Of a DNA stretch of 64,000 nt, positions 54,145 to 63,446 are shown piece by piece (the first letter of the stretch is position 1; each line of letters opens with the position of its first letter). The position numbers were made by a program, and so were the translations under genes. A model generated the notes under the pieces. The model worked only from the letters and a program-made list of their open reading frames with translations. It ran no database searches and was not told the DNA's origin. Source of the DNA: Algoriphagus vanfongensis DSM 17529 (GTDB lineage: Bacteria > Bacteroidota > Bacteroidia > Cytophagales > Cyclobacteriaceae); contig NZ_AUBX01000009.1 of assembly GCF_000429465.1 (NCBI RefSeq), forward strand, positions 1 to 64,000, written 5' to 3'.

Positions 54145-54372
54145 ATGCCGTCTCCCCTAAAAAAGAAAATGGGATTGTTTTCAAGAGGCGTTTTGTTAAT
54201 GTTCTTTTGCAGCTTTGTATTTCAATCTGGTGAGGAACTCAGCCGGACTCAACAGCAGCAGACCATAGCAATGATGCCCTTGAATCTTCCTGATCCCTGC
54301 TCAGAAAAAACCGATCACCAAAACCCACTTCCGGAGAAGAAGCGTTTGAATACAGACAAACCTGGGATTTAA
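54145..54372 (+). CDS. Possible small membrane-anchored protein
   Basis: A 75-residue frame with a basic N-terminus (MPSPLKKKMGLFSRG), one hydrophobic helix (about 12-28), then a Gln/Pro/Lys-rich tail. It stops 14 bases before the sigma factor start. It could be a genuine small protein or leader, or a chance frame; no homologue is recognised. Confidence 0.35.
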   Translation: MPSPLKKKMGLFSRGVLLMFFCSFVFQSGEELSRTQQQQTIAMMPLNLPDPCSEKTDHQNPLPEKKRLNTDKPGI

Positions 54373-54386
54373 GTAATTCTACAGTA

Positions 54387-54935
54387 TTGAATTGGTCTGA
54401 CGAAGAGTTGATTGACGGTTGCAAACGTCGATCTGCAAAACATGAGGAAATTTTTTTCAAGAGGTACTATGGCTACGTCATGGGTATCAGTCTTTCCTAT
54501 GCCAAAGATCGAGATCTGGCCCAGGAGATCGTCAACGATTCCTTTCTGAAGTTTTTTGGCTCGGTTGCCAATTTCGAAGAGTTTCAATCTGTCAAATCCT
54601 GGCTTCGTCGGATTACCGTCAATACAGCCATAGATTTCTACAGAAAGAACAAGCGAATCCGAGAGCAAATGGAGATCAATGAACAGACCGAGGTCTTTCA
54701 CGAGGTCAATGCCTTGGGAGATCTGGCCTATGAAAATCTGATCGCCTTGCTCAATCAGCTTCCTGAGGATCAGAAGCTGGTGTTTAACCTCTACGAAGTA
54801 GAAGGGTATAGTCATAGAGAAATCGGGGTCAAACTCAATATCACCGAAAGTTCGTCCCGAGTTTATTTGGCTCGCGCAAAATCCAAACTGCGCCAGCTAG
54901 TTCAAATACATTTGAAAGAATATGCAGGAAGATAA
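54387..54935 (+). CDS. ECF sigma factor (TTG start), coupled to an anti-sigma/barrel gene
   Basis: A 182-residue ECF sigma factor. Region 2 covers about 15-85 (SYAKDRDLAQEIVNDSFLKFFG and VKSWLRRITVNTAIDFYRKNKRIRE), region 4 about 115-175 (LPEDQKLVFNLYEVEGYSHREIGVKLNITESSSRVYLARAKSKLRQL). No ATG precedes the conserved domain, so TTG at 54387 is inferred. It overlaps the next gene by 14 bases; that gene starts with a short cytoplasmic part and a membrane helix, so it is a plausible anti-sigma factor. The regulon may include an envelope response. Confidence 0.85.
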   Translation: MNWSDEELIDGCKRRSAKHEEIFFKRYYGYVMGISLSYAKDRDLAQEIVNDSFLKFFGSVANFEEFQSVKSWLRRITVNTAIDFYRKNKRIREQMEINEQTEVFHEVNALGDLAYENLIALLNQLPEDQKLVFNLYEVEGYSHREIGVKLNITESSSRVYLARAKSKLRQLVQIHLKEYAGR

Positions 54936-56313
54936 GCTAAGCAAACAGATAGCAGACTCCCTGAAAAATCATCAGGAAAGCAATCCGCATCCCTATGAAT
55001 TAGGGGCATGGGAGAGGTTTGACCAGAAGCGAAAGGCAGATAAACGAAAAGCCTGGATGCAGTGGGTCAGTGGAATAGCTGCCAGCTTATTGCTCTTGGC
55101 AGCATTATATTTGGTAGTAGATACCAATCAGAGTATTCAAGATACAGAGCTCCTGTCCACAAATAGCAAAACTGGAATAAGTCAAGATTCAGTGAACTCG
55201 ACAAAATCTGATGATTCTCAAAGTCTAGCGGGAAATTCATCCGATACTTCAGTAGAATCCGAAAATAAAATCGATCAGTTTGATACAGCTCCTCAGTCAA
55301 AATCTGCAACGAGTGATTTTATAGCAGCTGCGGAACCAACCCAGCAGAATACGGGATCTGTGACTGAGTCTCAGACTAAAGGCACGACTAAAGCGCTACC
55401 AAACAAGCAGGTTGAAAACAATACTTCTGTTCCTACTATAACCAATATGAGCAGAGAAGCAGAGCAAACTAGTGTAGTCGCTCAAAATCAGGAGTCTACA
55501 ATTACAAATAATTCAAGTTCGGAAAAGTCAATCGAATCTTCGGTTGGGAATGCAGTTGCTGATAATCAGGTGCAGGAATCAAAACAAGAGAACTTAATCG
55601 CTTGGACTGAAGAGTCTGAGATCAAGGAGATTCCAAAAGATAAATCTGAATGGAGTTTTGGCTTGGGAGTGGCTCCAGGCTATGGGGCTAGTCAGCAGGA
55701 GGGCGCAAATGTGTCTAGTTCTACTTTGGGACTAGGATTTTTGGTGGATTTGGATTTGCCGGGTAAACTGACTTTGAGTTCTGGTTTGGGCTTGAACTTG
55801 CTCAATCAAGAAAATCAGGCAAATTCCTCCTATAGCAATGCTTTTGCCTCTTCAGTGGCTCCAAGTACGGAGACGATTGTGGTGCGCCAGACTCAGGTAG
55901 AAATCCCCCTCTATGTCAGATACCCAGTGACTCGTAATAATTCAGTGACTGTTCAGGCAGGGTTTTCTAATTTCTATGCTTTTAGTCAAAAGGCGGAGCA
56001 AAAGACTTCATTTTCCAGAAGTGTGACGGTGGCTGCAATGGATGCAGCAGGTTTGAATTCGTACAAGACTGTGAATGAAAATGTGGTACAGAGCCGTACT
56101 CTTGAACCGGTAGAATCTAAGTTTTATCCGTTTGCCACGATGAACTTTGGTTTGAATCTACGGGTACTTCAGTCTGAGAAATCAAGCTATGTACTGATGC
56201 CTTTTTACAATTATCCTCTGACTCAGTTCACCGGATTTGGGGATAATCCCGGCTTTTTCGGAGCATCTTTCAAGGTTAATTTTGGGGGAGGATCCAATCA
56301 GGAAAAGCAGTAA
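54922..56313 (+). CDS. Anti-sigma-like membrane anchor fused to an outer-membrane beta-barrel domain
   Basis: A 463-residue protein. A short cytoplasmic N-terminus (1-44, with NPHPYELGAWERFDQ, like the sigma-binding region of Bacteroidota anti-sigma factors) is followed by a membrane helix (46-66), a Ser/Thr/Gln-rich periplasmic linker (about 70-245) and a domain of about 215 residues with alternating aromatic strands resembling outer-membrane beta-barrel proteins (ends FGASFKVNFGGGS). The first part would be in the inner membrane and the last in the outer. The gene overlaps the ECF sigma gene by 14 bases, so a signalling role linking envelope state to sigma release is a good hypothesis. It has no signal peptidase site that I can see. 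Confidence 0.72.
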   Translation: MQEDKLSKQIADSLKNHQESNPHPYELGAWERFDQKRKADKRKAWMQWVSGIAASLLLLAALYLVVDTNQSIQDTELLSTNSKTGISQDSVNSTKSDDSQSLAGNSSDTSVESENKIDQFDTAPQSKSATSDFIAAAEPTQQNTGSVTESQTKGTTKALPNKQVENNTSVPTITNMSREAEQTSVVAQNQESTITNNSSSEKSIESSVGNAVADNQVQESKQENLIAWTEESEIKEIPKDKSEWSFGLGVAPGYGASQQEGANVSSSTLGLGFLVDLDLPGKLTLSSGLGLNLLNQENQANSSYSNAFASSVAPSTETIVVRQTQVEIPLYVRYPVTRNNSVTVQAGFSNFYAFSQKAEQKTSFSRSVTVAAMDAAGLNSYKTVNENVVQSRTLEPVESKFYPFATMNFGLNLRVLQSEKSSYVLMPFYNYPLTQFTGFGDNPGFFGASFKVNFGGGSNQEKQ

Positions 56314-56399
56314 GGAGATTAAGGTTGTAGACCTTAATCACTCGTCAAGGGACCGAAGTAAAATCTATAATAGATAACCGATATCCCAACTACTCAAAG

Positions 56400-56438
56400 A
56401 CAACGGACCACTGGTTTTAGTAATCAGTGGTCTGTTGT
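56400..56438 (+). terminator. Stem-loop after the anti-sigma/barrel gene
   Basis: ACAACGGACCACTG (56400-56413) pairs with CAGTGGTCTGTTGT (56425-56438) with one G-T pair. It lies about 90 bases after the stop; the following T content is weak. Confidence 0.5.
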
Positions 56439-56719
56439 TCCGATGATCATTGAGTCTGAATGCTTCTAACTTCGGTCATCAGAAATCATACTAATTTTCA
56501 TCCAGCCTCCCTCATTCAACCCTATCTGAAAACTGATCACTGAGACTGGGTAATTCCAACATTGGACATCGAACTAATTTTCGTCCTACTTCCTGCATCC
56601 AAACACCACCTTTATCTAAGCACTGATCACTGCTTCTGAGTACTTTTAACTTCTGGCACCAACCTAATTTTTATCCAACTTCCAACTTCCCAACTTCCCC
56701 ACATCCAATCTTTCTACCC

Positions 56720-56754
56720 AAAAAAAAAAATCCCGGATCAAAGATCCGGGATTT
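56720..56754 (-). terminator. Terminator of the DUF4397 gene
   Basis: AAATCCCGGATC (56728-56739) pairs exactly with GATCCGGGATTT (56743-56754); on the minus strand the stem is followed by a run of T from the A-run at 56720-56730. It sits 20 bases after the minus-strand stop at 56774. Confidence 0.85.
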
Positions 56755-56773
56755 GTTGCATGACTGATTTTGA

Positions 56774-57505
56774 TCAGTTGTAGTTTATATAGTTGGTTAT
56801 CAATTGCAAATCTCTCTTTTTGTTGGATTCAAGCGTAGTGCCCAAGCCTCTCATTACAAAGGTGTAGACACGATTGCCTTTGAGGTCGATGTCTTCTGCC
56901 GTGAGTAGAGTTTCTCCGGTTTCTACAGACTTGATATGGACTGTGTAGATGTCGGCGATGATTTCTTGAAATCCGGAAGGGGAACCAAAAGCAACGCTTG
57001 GAGTGATTGCTTCCTCAATTTCTTCAATTTCGAGATAGACTTCCTCTGTGTCTGGAGAGAGATGAACCAGTCTCACTTGGGCAGAATCAGCCACAGGTTC
57101 TTTCCATTCGTCTTCGACAAGGATAGCATCCAAGTTTTCTACCTCATCCATCACATACATGGAGTAGATGACGTCTTGCTCTAGGGTAAAGTCTTTTTCC
57201 AGCAAGGAAGTGGTGGAATTGAAAGACGAGAATTTGAAAGTTCTATCTCCAATGTAGAAAGGACTATATGCCAAAAGCTCTGAATAATTCAGCGGGTAAT
57301 TGTTGACTTTGTTGGCATTGGCGTAGATGTCCATGGCGGGAGCATCTGGTGAGCCTTGGTAGATGGTGATGTAGGCAGCTGGGGTGGCGTCAGGACCATC
57401 AAAATCGTCCAGACAGCTAGACATCATCAAAGTGGAACCAAGGATTCCGGCGGTTAAGAGTCCTCTGAAGCTGATGTTTTTCAAAGAATTTAATCCTTTA
57501 ATCAT
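56774..57505 (-). CDS. DUF4397 domain lipoprotein
   Basis: A 243-residue lipoprotein: hydrophobic stretch and lipobox MMSSC (Cys near 31) after MIKGLNSLKNISFRG. A DUF4397 beta-sandwich domain spans about 43-235, beginning AAYITIYQGSPDAPAMDIYANANKVNN and including QVRLVHLSPDT. It is expected on the outside of the cell envelope; the function is unknown. The frame continues upstream to 57574 but the lipobox supports ATG at 57505. It has its own terminator and stands apart from its neighbours. Confidence 0.83.
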   Translation of the reverse strand: MIKGLNSLKNISFRGLLTAGILGSTLMMSSCLDDFDGPDATPAAYITIYQGSPDAPAMDIYANANKVNNYPLNYSELLAYSPFYIGDRTFKFSSFNSTTSLLEKDFTLEQDVIYSMYVMDEVENLDAILVEDEWKEPVADSAQVRLVHLSPDTEEVYLEIEEIEEAITPSVAFGSPSGFQEIIADIYTVHIKSVETGETLLTAEDIDLKGNRVYTFVMRGLGTTLESNKKRDLQLITNYINYN

Positions 57506-57595
57506 ATTGTTGGTATTAGTTTTAATTCTCCGCCAAGACGGCAACCAATCCCAATTCGCTTCAAGGATCGTCAAAATTTTATTTTTTGCTTCCGA

Positions 57596-58582
<987 letters not shown>

Positions 58583-58673
58583 CTATGTAGTGGTTTTATA
58601 TACCTACAAAATTCAAAGAAATACTCGTTGATTCATTACCTTTTTCAAGTAGAAGCTTATGGATATCAAATAC

Positions 58674-58702
58674 AAAAGCCCGATCTCATCGATCGGGCTT
58701 TT
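58674..58702 (-). terminator. Stem-loop after the alcohol dehydrogenase gene
   Basis: AAAAGCCCGATC (58674-58685) pairs with GATCGGGCTTTT (58691-58702), with T-rich ends on both strands. It follows the minus-strand stop at 58708 by five bases. Confidence 0.82.
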
Positions 58703-58707
58703 CACAT

Positions 58708-59751
58708 TTATTTTTTTAGATCGATCACAAAGCGATACTTCACATCTCCTTTTTCCAAGCGTTCAAAAGCTTCGTTGATTTCAGATGGATTGATCAGCTC
58801 GATGTCGGCAGTGATGCCATGTTCGGCGCAAAAGTCAATCACTTCTTGTGTTTCCGCGATTCCTCCGATATTGGAACCTGAGAAACTCTTTCGTCCATTG
58901 ACCACATTGAAGGCTCCGATTTCCAAGGGTTCATTTGGAAGGCCTACGAGCACGAGACTTCCATCGACTTTCAATGCCCTAAGGTATACATTGACGTCAT
59001 GCTTGGCTGATACGGTGTCAAGGATCATATCAAAGCCTCTTTGGTCCTTCATGGCTGATTTGTCAGTGGAAAGAATAGCATGGTCAGCACCTAGGTTTTT
59101 TGCATCTTCCATTTTGGATGGAGAAGTGGTGAAAACCGTGACGTCCGCGCCCATTGCTTTGGCGATTTTGATAGCCATATGGCCCAGTCCACCTATTCCA
59201 ATGATTCCTACTTTTTTTCCCGGGCCTACTTTCCAATGTTTCAGCGGAGAGTAAACCGTAATCCCAGCACATAGCACGGGAGCCGACGCTGCCAAGTCTA
59301 CTTTGTCGGACATTTTCAAGACATAGTCGGCATCTGCGACGATTTGCTCCGAAAATCCACCGTATGTCATTCCGCCGGAGATTTTATCTGGTGAATTGAA
59401 AACTACGGTCCAACCAGACTCACAAAACTGTTCTTCGCCTTCATGACAATGACTGCAGGTTCCGCAGCTGTCCACGATACAGCCGATAGCAGCAAGATCT
59501 CCAACTTTAAATTTACTGACCTCAGAACCGATTTCAGTTATTTTTCCAACAATTTCATGACCCGGAACGAGTGGGTAAGTCGATCCTCCCCAGTCATTTT
59601 TTGCCGCATGTAGATCTGAGTGGCAGATACCGCAGTAGAGGATTTCGATCGAGACATCATTAGGTAAAAGTGCTCGACGCTGAATGTTCATTTTTTTGAT
59701 TGGCAGATGAGCTGCTTCAGTTCCAAATGCCAATGTTTGGGGTGTGTTCAT
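58708..59751 (-). CDS. Zinc-dependent NAD(P) alcohol dehydrogenase (YahK/CAD-like)
   Basis: A 347-residue medium-chain dehydrogenase. Catalytic zinc residues C40 (YCGICHSDLH), H65 and E66 (PGHEIVG), structural zinc cysteines C96, C99, C102, C110, and Rossmann motif GIGGLGHMA near 176-184 are complete. The GGFSEQIVADADYV segment resembles the cinnamyl-alcohol-dehydrogenase/YahK subgroup, aldehyde reductases with broad range and NADPH preference. In the minus-strand run it follows the alpha/beta hydrolase by 21 bases and may be co-transcribed. Specific role unknown. Confidence 0.88.
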   Translation of the reverse strand: MNTPQTLAFGTEAAHLPIKKMNIQRRALLPNDVSIEILYCGICHSDLHAAKNDWGGSTYPLVPGHEIVGKITEIGSEVSKFKVGDLAAIGCIVDSCGTCSHCHEGEEQFCESGWTVVFNSPDKISGGMTYGGFSEQIVADADYVLKMSDKVDLAASAPVLCAGITVYSPLKHWKVGPGKKVGIIGIGGLGHMAIKIAKAMGADVTVFTTSPSKMEDAKNLGADHAILSTDKSAMKDQRGFDMILDTVSAKHDVNVYLRALKVDGSLVLVGLPNEPLEIGAFNVVNGRKSFSGSNIGGIAETQEVIDFCAEHGITADIELINPSEINEAFERLEKGDVKYRFVIDLKK

Positions 59752-59772
59752 AGGTTTTATTCTAAGTGGTTT

Positions 59773-60831
59773 TTACTTCAAGTTTTCATTGAAAAATGCC
59801 TCCAACTTATCAAACGGGATAAACTCACTATCACCGCCGTCATAGAGGTCGGTATGCACTGCTCCGGGTATGATCATTAATTCTTTCGGTTCTGCCGCTG
59901 CTTCATAAGCATCCTGACTAAAGTAAAGAGAGTGAGCTTCGGACCCCGCAATGAGGAGCATGGGTCTTGGAGAAATCTCTTGAATGTAAGTCAAGAGAGG
60001 CATATTCATGAAAGATAAGCTGTTTGTTGCCGTCCAGGCAGCATTTGAGTTCAAGGATCTTTCATGAAAGCCTCGTTCGGTTTTATAATAATCGTAGTAC
60101 TCTTTTACAAACTGCGGAGAGTCGTCATTGGTTTGTGCCAATCCATTTTCAGGGTATTTTGGTGTCCCATTTTTTGCATCTTTCCAACGCTGCAAACTCA
60201 TTTCTTCCAGGATTTTGGTACGTTGTTCGGGAGTTATAGATCCAAAGTATCCTTCCGCATTTACTTTAGACATATCGTACATGCTAGTGGTGGCGACGGC
60301 CTTTACTCGCTTGTCAACTGCGGTTGCATTCAATGCAAAACCTCCAAATCCGCAGATTCCAATAATACCGATCTTGTCCCGATCCACATTTTCATGGAGC
60401 CCAAGAAAATCAACAGCTGCACTGAAATCTTCGGTGTTGATATCTGGGGAAGCTACATTTCTTGGTTCACCACCGCTTTCTCCTGTGTAGGATGGGTCAA
60501 AAGCTATTACAGCAAAACCCCGCTCAGCCATTGTATTTGCATACAATCCGGAAGCTTGTTCTTTTACAGCGCCAAATGGGCCACTGATAGCCAATGCTGG
60601 CAATTTCTTTCCTTCTGATTCTTTGGGTAGGTATAGATCACCGGCCAGTGTGATCCCGTACCTGTTTTTGAAGGTGACGGCTGTTCGTGTCACCTGATCA
60701 CTCAGTTTAAAGGTATAGTGCTCTTCTGTTTTTACGGTTTCCATAGTGGTTGATTGTGTTTTGTTAGGTTCTAATTCATTGGAGAGCCCGACCATAGTGG
60801 CTAAGCCAAGAATCATAGTTGGTAAGTTCAT
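59773..60831 (-). CDS. Alpha/beta hydrolase, dienelactone-hydrolase-like (Cys nucleophile)
   Basis: A 352-residue hydrolase. A hydrophobic N-terminus (1-17) may be a signal or anchor. The nucleophile elbow is GICGFGG with C160 in place of Ser, as in dienelactone hydrolases; a late GAVHTDLYD gives the His and an acidic residue lies between them. A SGPFGAVKEQASGLYA stretch resembles the oxyanion area. Family enzymes hydrolyse lactones or esters. Seventeen bases after the cupin gene and 21 before ADH, so one operon is likely. Whether it is exported is uncertain. Confidence 0.82.
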   Translation of the reverse strand: MNLPTMILGLATMVGLSNELEPNKTQSTTMETVKTEEHYTFKLSDQVTRTAVTFKNRYGITLAGDLYLPKESEGKKLPALAISGPFGAVKEQASGLYANTMAERGFAVIAFDPSYTGESGGEPRNVASPDINTEDFSAAVDFLGLHENVDRDKIGIIGICGFGGFALNATAVDKRVKAVATTSMYDMSKVNAEGYFGSITPEQRTKILEEMSLQRWKDAKNGTPKYPENGLAQTNDDSPQFVKEYYDYYKTERGFHERSLNSNAAWTATNSLSFMNMPLLTYIQEISPRPMLLIAGSEAHSLYFSQDAYEAAAEPKELMIIPGAVHTDLYDGGDSEFIPFDKLEAFFNENLK

Positions 60832-60847
60832 ATTATAAGTGGTTTAG

Positions 60848-61243
60848 TTAGTGTTTGTATTGTTCGTCAGTGACTTTTTCCATCCAGTCCACTACTTTGC
60901 CATCGACCTCTTCTTGAATGGCGATATGGCTCATAGGGGAATTCGGAGAGGCTCCGTGCCAATGCTTTTCTCCCGGTTCGAAATAGACTACATCTCCTGG
61001 CCCAATCTCTTGGATTTCTCCGCCTTCACGTTGAACCAAGCCCAAACCAGACTGAACAATCAGCGTCTGTCCAGCGGGGTGCGTGTGCCAGGCTGTACGG
61101 GCATTGGCCTCAAAGGTGACCAGTGCTCCAGCGGCTCTTGTGTGAGTTTCCTTGGCAAAAAGGGGTTGAACTCTTACAGTGCCGGTGAACCAATCCTCCG
61201 GCCCAGCATAGAAGCCATGTGTTCCGTTTTTGTTAATTTTCAT
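60848..61243 (-). CDS. Cupin-domain protein (cytoplasmic paralogue)
   Basis: A 131-residue single-domain cupin. Metal-binding pattern WHTHPAGQTLIVQSG and VVYFEPGEKHWHGASP holds the usual His residues. The ATG at 61243 gives a protein of normal cupin length, seven bases after the stop of the upstream cupin; the longer frame would overlap it. The two cupins share the WHxHPAGQ and HWHGASP blocks, so they arose by duplication; this one has no signal peptide. Cupins of this type have oxygenase, isomerase or binding roles that cannot be assigned here. Confidence 0.82.
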   Translation of the reverse strand: MKINKNGTHGFYAGPEDWFTGTVRVQPLFAKETHTRAAGALVTFEANARTAWHTHPAGQTLIVQSGLGLVQREGGEIQEIGPGDVVYFEPGEKHWHGASPNSPMSHIAIQEEVDGKVVDWMEKVTDEQYKH

Positions 61244-61250
61244 GGTTTGT

Positions 61251-61754
61251 CTAGTTAGAGTAAATTGAATCTGTGACCGCTTCTTGCCAGTCCACAATTC
61301 CTTTTTCATTATTGGGGACGATATAGAGTTGCTGTAATCCTTTTTCCGGGCTAGCGCCATGCCAATGGCGTACTTTGGGTGGGCAGATGGCGACGGAGCC
61401 CTTTTTTAAGATTTCTTTCGGCTGTCCTTCGATCTGATGAAAACCTTCTCCGTCGGTGATGAGGAGAATTTGTCCGGCGGGGTGGGAGTGCCAATTGCTC
61501 CGTGCACCCGGCTCAAAATATACATTGCCCACGAGCGTCGTCAAGCTGCTGTCACTGGGGACTAGTCCGTAGTTATAGGCTTTGCCTGTGAAGTTTTCGG
61601 CTGGTCCCAGATTCCCAAGAGGAAAGATTCCTGCGGGATTTTCGTTTGCAGAGGTTTCAGTTGTTTCTTTTTCCTGCTGAGGTTGGCAGGATAAAATGAT
61701 GCACGTGAATAATGTCCAGAAAGGAATCTGGACTTGTTTTCGATTGATTTTCAT
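61251..61754 (-). CDS. Cupin-domain lipoprotein (exported paralogue)
   Basis: A 167-residue lipoprotein. FTCIILSC ends the signal peptide (Cys near 22), then a linker and a cupin domain with WHSHPAGQILLITDGEG and VRHWHGASP, matching the metal-binding residues of the next gene. ATG at 61754 preserves the lipoprotein signal and leaves ten bases after the acetyltransferase stop; the earlier frame start at 61856 lies within that gene. A pair of related cupins on either side of the inner membrane is unusual; function unknown. Confidence 0.82.
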   Translation of the reverse strand: MKINRKQVQIPFWTLFTCIILSCQPQQEKETTETSANENPAGIFPLGNLGPAENFTGKAYNYGLVPSDSSLTTLVGNVYFEPGARSNWHSHPAGQILLITDGEGFHQIEGQPKEILKKGSVAICPPKVRHWHGASPEKGLQQLYIVPNNEKGIVDWQEAVTDSIYSN

Positions 61755-61764
61755 GGTGTTTTTT

Positions 61765-62376
61765 CTAGAGTTGGCTAGAATCAAAAGGGATTTCTTTGAT
61801 GATTTTGGCTGGAATTCCACCCACAACGGTATTGTCAGGAACATCTCTGGAGACAACAGCTCCAGCTGCGACTACCGAGTTTTTTCCCACGGTCACTCCC
61901 GGCAAAATCGTCGCTCCAGCTCCGATCCAGGCATTTTTCTTTAATAGAATGGGCTTACAGATCAGGCCTTTTCTGGTTTTGGGGTCAAGCGGGTGATTTT
62001 CCGTGACCAACTTGACCTGTGGACCGATCATTACGTCATCGGCGATGGTGATCCCGCCGAGATCGAGAAAAGAGCATCCATGGTTGATAAAGACGTTCTT
62101 TCCGATGCTGGTAAAGATTCCCAAATTGGTGGTGAAAGGAGGGAAAAGTGTCGTCGACGGGTCGATTTCTTGAGAGGTAATCTCACCCAAAATTTTCCTT
62201 GCCTCGTCCACATTTCCGGAGGAATTCAGTTTGGCCACGAGCTCCAAAGTCTGGATCACTCTTGGCATCAAGAGTGCGAGTGACGGATCGTCTTTGGGTA
62301 CTAAAGTGCCAGAAGCCAGTTTGATTCGGGCTGCCTCGACTTCATTTTTATAATTCTGCTTTGGTTGATCTCCCAT
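61765..62376 (-). CDS. Hexapeptide-repeat O-acetyltransferase (LacA/Maa-like)
   Basis: A 203-residue left-handed beta-helix acetyltransferase. An N-terminal helical part (1-80) is followed by hexapeptide repeats (TSIGKNVFINHGCSFLDLGGITIADDVMIGP), with catalytic His near NHGC, and a C-terminal VVGGIPAKIIK motif. It is in the maltose/galactoside acetyltransferase group. TTG at 62388 extends the frame by four residues; I use ATG at 62376. It is the first of the cupin-containing genes, downstream of the AraC regulator. It probably O-acetylates a sugar or small alcohol. Confidence 0.85.
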   Translation of the reverse strand: MGDQPKQNYKNEVEAARIKLASGTLVPKDDPSLALLMPRVIQTLELVAKLNSSGNVDEARKILGEITSQEIDPSTTLFPPFTTNLGIFTSIGKNVFINHGCSFLDLGGITIADDVMIGPQVKLVTENHPLDPKTRKGLICKPILLKKNAWIGAGATILPGVTVGKNSVVAAGAVVSRDVPDNTVVGGIPAKIIKEIPFDSSQL

Positions 62377-62502
62377 TGTTTTTCTCAATTGATCACCTTA
62401 CAAAATTATTTCCTATCTGTGCGGTTTACTAATGAAAATCAAATGGGGAATTATAAAAATCAAACACTAGGCTGTTTTACAAAATAATAGGAAGTTCTTG
62501 GC

Positions 62503-63381
62503 TTAGTTTGTTTCCACCCGAAGTGATTTCGGGTTGGTGCCAGTGTGCTTCTTAAAAAAGTTATTGAAATAGGAGGGGTATTCAAAGCCAAGTGCAAAGG
62601 CGATTTCTGAAATATTCCAATCGGTATGTTGCAGCATGGCTTTGGCTTCGGAGAGAATCCTTTCAGCAATGTGGGCAGAGGTAGGCTTGCCTGTGATTTC
62701 TTTGATTGCCCGGTTGAGGGAGTTGACATGTACCGATAGTGCGCTGGCGTAATCCTGCGCAGTTTTCAGTTGTAGAGGTGACGTGGGAGTCTCTATAGGG
62801 AATTGTCGCTCGAGAAGTTCCATAAAAACAGTAGTCAATCTAGAAGCGCCACTTTTGTGGTGTACAAAATTCTCTGAGGGCTTCATTTTCAGCGCTTCAT
62901 GGAAAATCAGGTGGATGTAATTGCGGATCAAATCATCCTTAAAAGCATAATCCGAATTTTGCTCAGCTATCATTTTCTCAAAAATATCATTCAACAGAAG
63001 CCGCTGTTGTTCGCTGATTTGTAGGATAGGTGTGCCGTCTAAGCGAAACAAAGGAGACTTTAGCAGACTTTCTGTCCTTTCCCCCTGGTGAAAGAAATCC
63101 TCTGAAAATAGGCATGTGTAGCCTTGGTATTCTGTTGAGATAGTTTCCCAGGAATAGGGAATATGAGGATTTCCAAAGAAAAGGATTGTGCCTTCCTGTG
63201 CGTAGCTTTTGTCCGAATAGTTAATGATACTCTTACCAGTCGTCAGGCATATTTTGTAGAAATCCTTGCGACTGTAAACCCTAGTTTCGGCTCCATCACT
63301 TTCTATCTGAAAGGCATTAAATCCTTTTAGTTTAAGCTTGCTGTTGAAAGGGGAGAGGCTGCGTTGGATTTTTTGATTCAT
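62503..63381 (-). CDS. AraC-family transcriptional regulator
   Basis: A 292-residue regulator. An N-terminal cupin-like sensor domain (about 1-160, SYAQEGTILFFGNPHIPYSW) is followed by a C-terminal AraC helix-turn-helix pair (about 190-288: YASALSVHVNSLNRAIKEITGKPTSAHIAERILSEAKAML and ISEIAFALGFEYPSYFNNFFKKHTGTNPKSLR). It lies upstream of the cluster running from 62376 to 57596 and likely controls it. The frame extends to TTG at 63402; ATG at 63381 is preferred. Ligand unknown. Confidence 0.87.
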   Translation of the reverse strand: MNQKIQRSLSPFNSKLKLKGFNAFQIESDGAETRVYSRKDFYKICLTTGKSIINYSDKSYAQEGTILFFGNPHIPYSWETISTEYQGYTCLFSEDFFHQGERTESLLKSPLFRLDGTPILQISEQQRLLLNDIFEKMIAEQNSDYAFKDDLIRNYIHLIFHEALKMKPSENFVHHKSGASRLTTVFMELLERQFPIETPTSPLQLKTAQDYASALSVHVNSLNRAIKEITGKPTSAHIAERILSEAKAMLQHTDWNISEIAFALGFEYPSYFNNFFKKHTGTNPKSLRVETN

Positions 63382-63446
63382 GGTCAAAGTTAAGAAAATC
63401 AATCCTGGTATTCTAGGGTGATTTACTTCGAAATACTGATTTCTCT

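Larger units (their letters stand above)
56314..56773. other. Spacer with terminators and pyrimidine-rich repeats
   Basis: No gene seen. It holds two terminator-type hairpins (listed) and degenerate direct repeats of about 100 bases built from TCATCCA, AACTTCC and CTGATCACTG pieces (56470-56710), similar in style to the repeat spacers at 1-968 and 7.5-8.7 kb but without the 141-bp core. Confidence 0.6.

Noticed and set aside
60064-60618. Plus-strand frame of 184 codons opposite the dienelactone-hydrolase-like gene
   Set aside because: Aromatic- and cysteine-rich product with no motif; the minus-strand gene has catalytic residues and is clearly real.
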